DNA from: Pseudomonadota bacterium
GTDB taxonomy: Bacteria > Pseudomonadota > Alphaproteobacteria > Rhizobiales > Beijerinckiaceae
Length of the DNA stretch: 7,787 nt
Direction of reading: 5' to 3'
NCBI GenBank assembly: GCA_023393655.1
Contig: JAEWKP010000387.1
Coordinates: forward strand, 1 to 7,787
In this document: piece after piece, positions 6,052 through 7,787 of the stretch
Position numbering within the stretch: position 1 is the first letter of the stretch
Layout of the letters: each line of letters begins with the position of its first letter
Program-made: the position numbers and the translations under genes
The notes under the pieces: generated by a model
The model's input: the letters and a program-made list of their open reading frames with translations, nothing else
Databases searched by the model: none
Told to the model about the DNA's origin: nothing

Positions 6052-7787
6052 CTATCCCGCCGCGGTGGCGCCGGCCGCGACGGAAGGAGCCTCGCCACGC
6101 GCTTCGACATGTAGCGGCGGAGCCTTGCCCTGCTTGTCCTCGCCCATATAGAGCGTGACGTGCGGAAACGGGATTTCGATGCCGCGCCGGTCGAAGATTT
6201 CCTTGATCAGCTCGTTATACGCGCGGCCGGCAGCCCACTGCGCGCCGGGCAGCGTCTTGATGCGCGCCCTCACCGTGATCGCGGAATCGGCGAAAGCCGT
6301 GATGCCCTGCATGTCCAGCGGCCCTATGATCTTCTCGCCATGCTCGGTCTCCCGGAGCCGCTCGAAGGCCTCCTCCATCGCCTCCTTCACCTCCGAGATG
6401 TTCTCACGATAGGCCACGCCGATCTCGGCCACATGGAAGGAGAAGCCGCGCATCATGTTGGAGACATGATCGACCGAGGAGAACGGGATGAGATGAACGG
6501 TGCCATCGAGCGAGCGGATCGTCACCGAGCGGATGGTCAGCCGCTCGACCACGCCGGACTTGCTGCCGACCTGCACCACGTCGCCCTCGTTCATCACGTT
6601 CTCGAACTGGATGAAGACGCCGGTGATGATGTCCTGCACGAGCTTTTGCGCACCGAAACCAATCGCCAGGCCGAGAACGCCGGCGCCGGCGAGCAGCGGC
6701 GCGATGTTGAGCCCGAGCTGCGCCAGAACCAGCATCAACACCAGCACAGCGAGCGCCACGGTGAAGGCATTGCGGAAGAGCGCGAGCAGCGTCTTCTCGC
6801 GCGCCGTCGGCACGGTGCCAAAGTCCGGATTGAGCCGGTACTCGACCCAGGACAGCATGGCGACATAGATCGCCAGCCCGATGAGCGTGATCAACGCGGC
6901 CGAGACCAGCGCGCCCGCAAGCCGCTGGCCCGAGGCGCTCGATAGCCAGGCCAGGATGTCGAGCAGGTACCAGGCCTGGGCGATCATCAGCAGCACGGCG
7001 AGCAGGATCAGCATGCGCACGACCTGCATCACGCGCGGCGCGAAAGCCTGCAGGCGTGTCTCAAGCAATGGCAGGCGCATCCGCACATCCTCCGGCAGGC
7101 GCACGCTGACATTCACCAGCCGCGAGACGAAGGCGATTACCAGGCCACCGGCGACACCGATGACGACGGACTCCACGGTGGCACCGAGCACGAAGGGCAG
7201 CGCGCGCAGCGGGTTGACCAGCCAGACGAAGAACACACCGACGAGATAGAGGATTGCCACGACGTGCCAGAACTGCCCGGCAAGGTGGCTGGCCTGCGCC
7301 AGCAGATCCTGCCGGCCCGACTCCCGGGCTGCGAACAAGCGGCGCCTGACCTGAACGCGATTCTGCAAGATGATGATGATCGTGATCACAAGAGCACCCA
7401 TCACAATGAGTGTCTTGAGCGCCTGAACCGGCGCCGGCGGCAGATAGAGAGCGAGGACTGGCGCGACGAACAGGAAAGTGTAGCCCAGCAGCGAGACCAG
7501 CCGCGCCAGCCAGAAATACCAGTAAGCGGCGGTGGTGTCGTCGAGCGGCATCAATCGCAACGCCGGATGACGCGGTTCCAGAACCGCCCGCATCGCCACC
7601 TTGACGAACTCGACAGCCAGGAAGGCGTTGAGCAGCAGCGTCTGTTCCAGCGTGATACGCCCGGTTGTGCCCACCAGGTTGAGGACCAGCAGGTAGCCCG
7701 CCCCCCAGGCGAGCGCGACGCCTGCCAGATCAACAGCGACCGCGACCAGCAGGCCGAGCGTGCGCGCCGGCCAGGAAAGGCCAGCGA
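6052..7787 (-). CDS. Large MscS-family mechanosensitive ion channel, 5' end cut off by the window edge
   Basis: MscS-type channels open under membrane tension and release solutes on osmotic downshock. The frame is open from the stop at 6052 to the right edge, giving 577 visible residues. A GTG at 7674 is sometimes the first available start, but 37 further in-frame codons upstream encode another hydrophobic helix (LGLLVAVAVDLAGVAL), so the true start lies outside the window. Ten or more hydrophobic segments are visible. The pore helix is the Gly/Ala-rich GAGVLGLAIGFGAQ at about 6647-6700, followed by the amphipathic VQDIITGVFIQFE. The beta domain follows at about 6490-6600 (EGDVVQVG, then SLDGTVHLIP), then the C-terminal alpha/beta domain at about 6150-6470. 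The extra N-terminal helices make it one of the enlarged MscS paralogues, not the three-helix E. coli MscS type. The Ala/Gly-rich tail ends after GATAAG. It converges on tlpA with 27 bp between stops, and no terminator hairpin is obvious there. Confidence 0.93.
   Translation of the reverse strand, partial: AGLSWPARTLGLLVAVAVDLAGVALAWGAGYLLVLNLVGTTGRITLEQTLLLNAFLAVEFVKVAMRAVLEPRHPALRLMPLDDTTAAYWYFWLARLVSLLGYTFLFVAPVLALYLPPAPVQALKTLIVMGALVITIIIILQNRVQVRRRLFAARESGRQDLLAQASHLAGQFWHVVAILYLVGVFFVWLVNPLRALPFVLGATVESVVIGVAGGLVIAFVSRLVNVSVRLPEDVRMRLPLLETRLQAFAPRVMQVVRMLILLAVLLMIAQAWYLLDILAWLSSASGQRLAGALVSAALITLIGLAIYVAMLSWVEYRLNPDFGTVPTAREKTLLALFRNAFTVALAVLVLMLVLAQLGLNIAPLLAGAGVLGLAIGFGAQKLVQDIITGVFIQFENVMNEGDVVQVGSKSGVVERLTIRSVTIRSLDGTVHLIPFSSVDHVSNMMRGFSFHVAEIGVAYRENISEVKEAMEEAFERLRETEHGEKIIGPLDMQGITAFADSAITVRARIKTLPGAQWAAGRAYNELIKEIFDRRGIEIPFPHVTLYMGEDKQGKAPPLHVEARGEAPSVAAGATAAG

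Noticed and set aside
6160..6945. 261-codon plus-strand frame opposite the mechanosensitive channel
   Set aside because: It is antisense to the conserved pore and beta domain of MscS. Its composition (His, Arg, Asp, Gln) is typical of a high-GC complementary frame.

Overview
The window is a stretch of ordinary chromosome from a high-GC alphaproteobacterium, most likely order Hyphomicrobiales (Rhizobiales), perhaps a Bosea-like genus. This rests on three things: the GC-rich codon use, a TIGR02302-family protein (a family I know mainly from this order), and a TlpA with the Bradyrhizobium-type extra cysteine pair. Two hairpin repeats of a style I associate with this order add support. The genus is a guess from memory of gene order and repeat style. 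It is not shown by a marker gene.

Layout, left to right. On the minus strand lie a 5'-complete, 3'-truncated TIGR02302/DUF4175 membrane protein (1-1867), lysA (2140-3429), a small LptM-like outer-membrane lipoprotein (3532-3795) and argH (3982-5367). They are transcribed in the order argH, lptM-like, lysA, TIGR02302. On the plus strand, tlpA (5398-6024) diverges from argH across only 30 bp. A large MscS-type mechanosensitive channel (6052 to the right edge, minus strand, 5' end missing) converges on tlpA with a 27-bp gap.

How the genes fit together. argH makes arginine from argininosuccinate, and lysA makes lysine by decarboxylating meso-diaminopimelate, a compound also used in peptidoglycan. 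The LptM-like lipoprotein, the TIGR02302 protein, the periplasmic thioredoxin TlpA and the MscS channel all belong to the cell envelope. The region therefore mixes terminal amino-acid biosynthesis with envelope maintenance. No phage, transposase, CRISPR, toxin-antitoxin or defence genes are seen, and no rRNA or tRNA gene was recognised.

The most notable non-coding features are two hairpin-rich intergenic repeats, at 2041-2129 and 3875-3962. Their sequences differ, but both have the same three-armed cloverleaf-like layout, and a degenerate half-copy lies at 3460-3494. I see no convincing new multi-gene system. The main open questions are the repeats, the function of the TIGR02302 protein, and how two divergent genes share a 30-bp control region.
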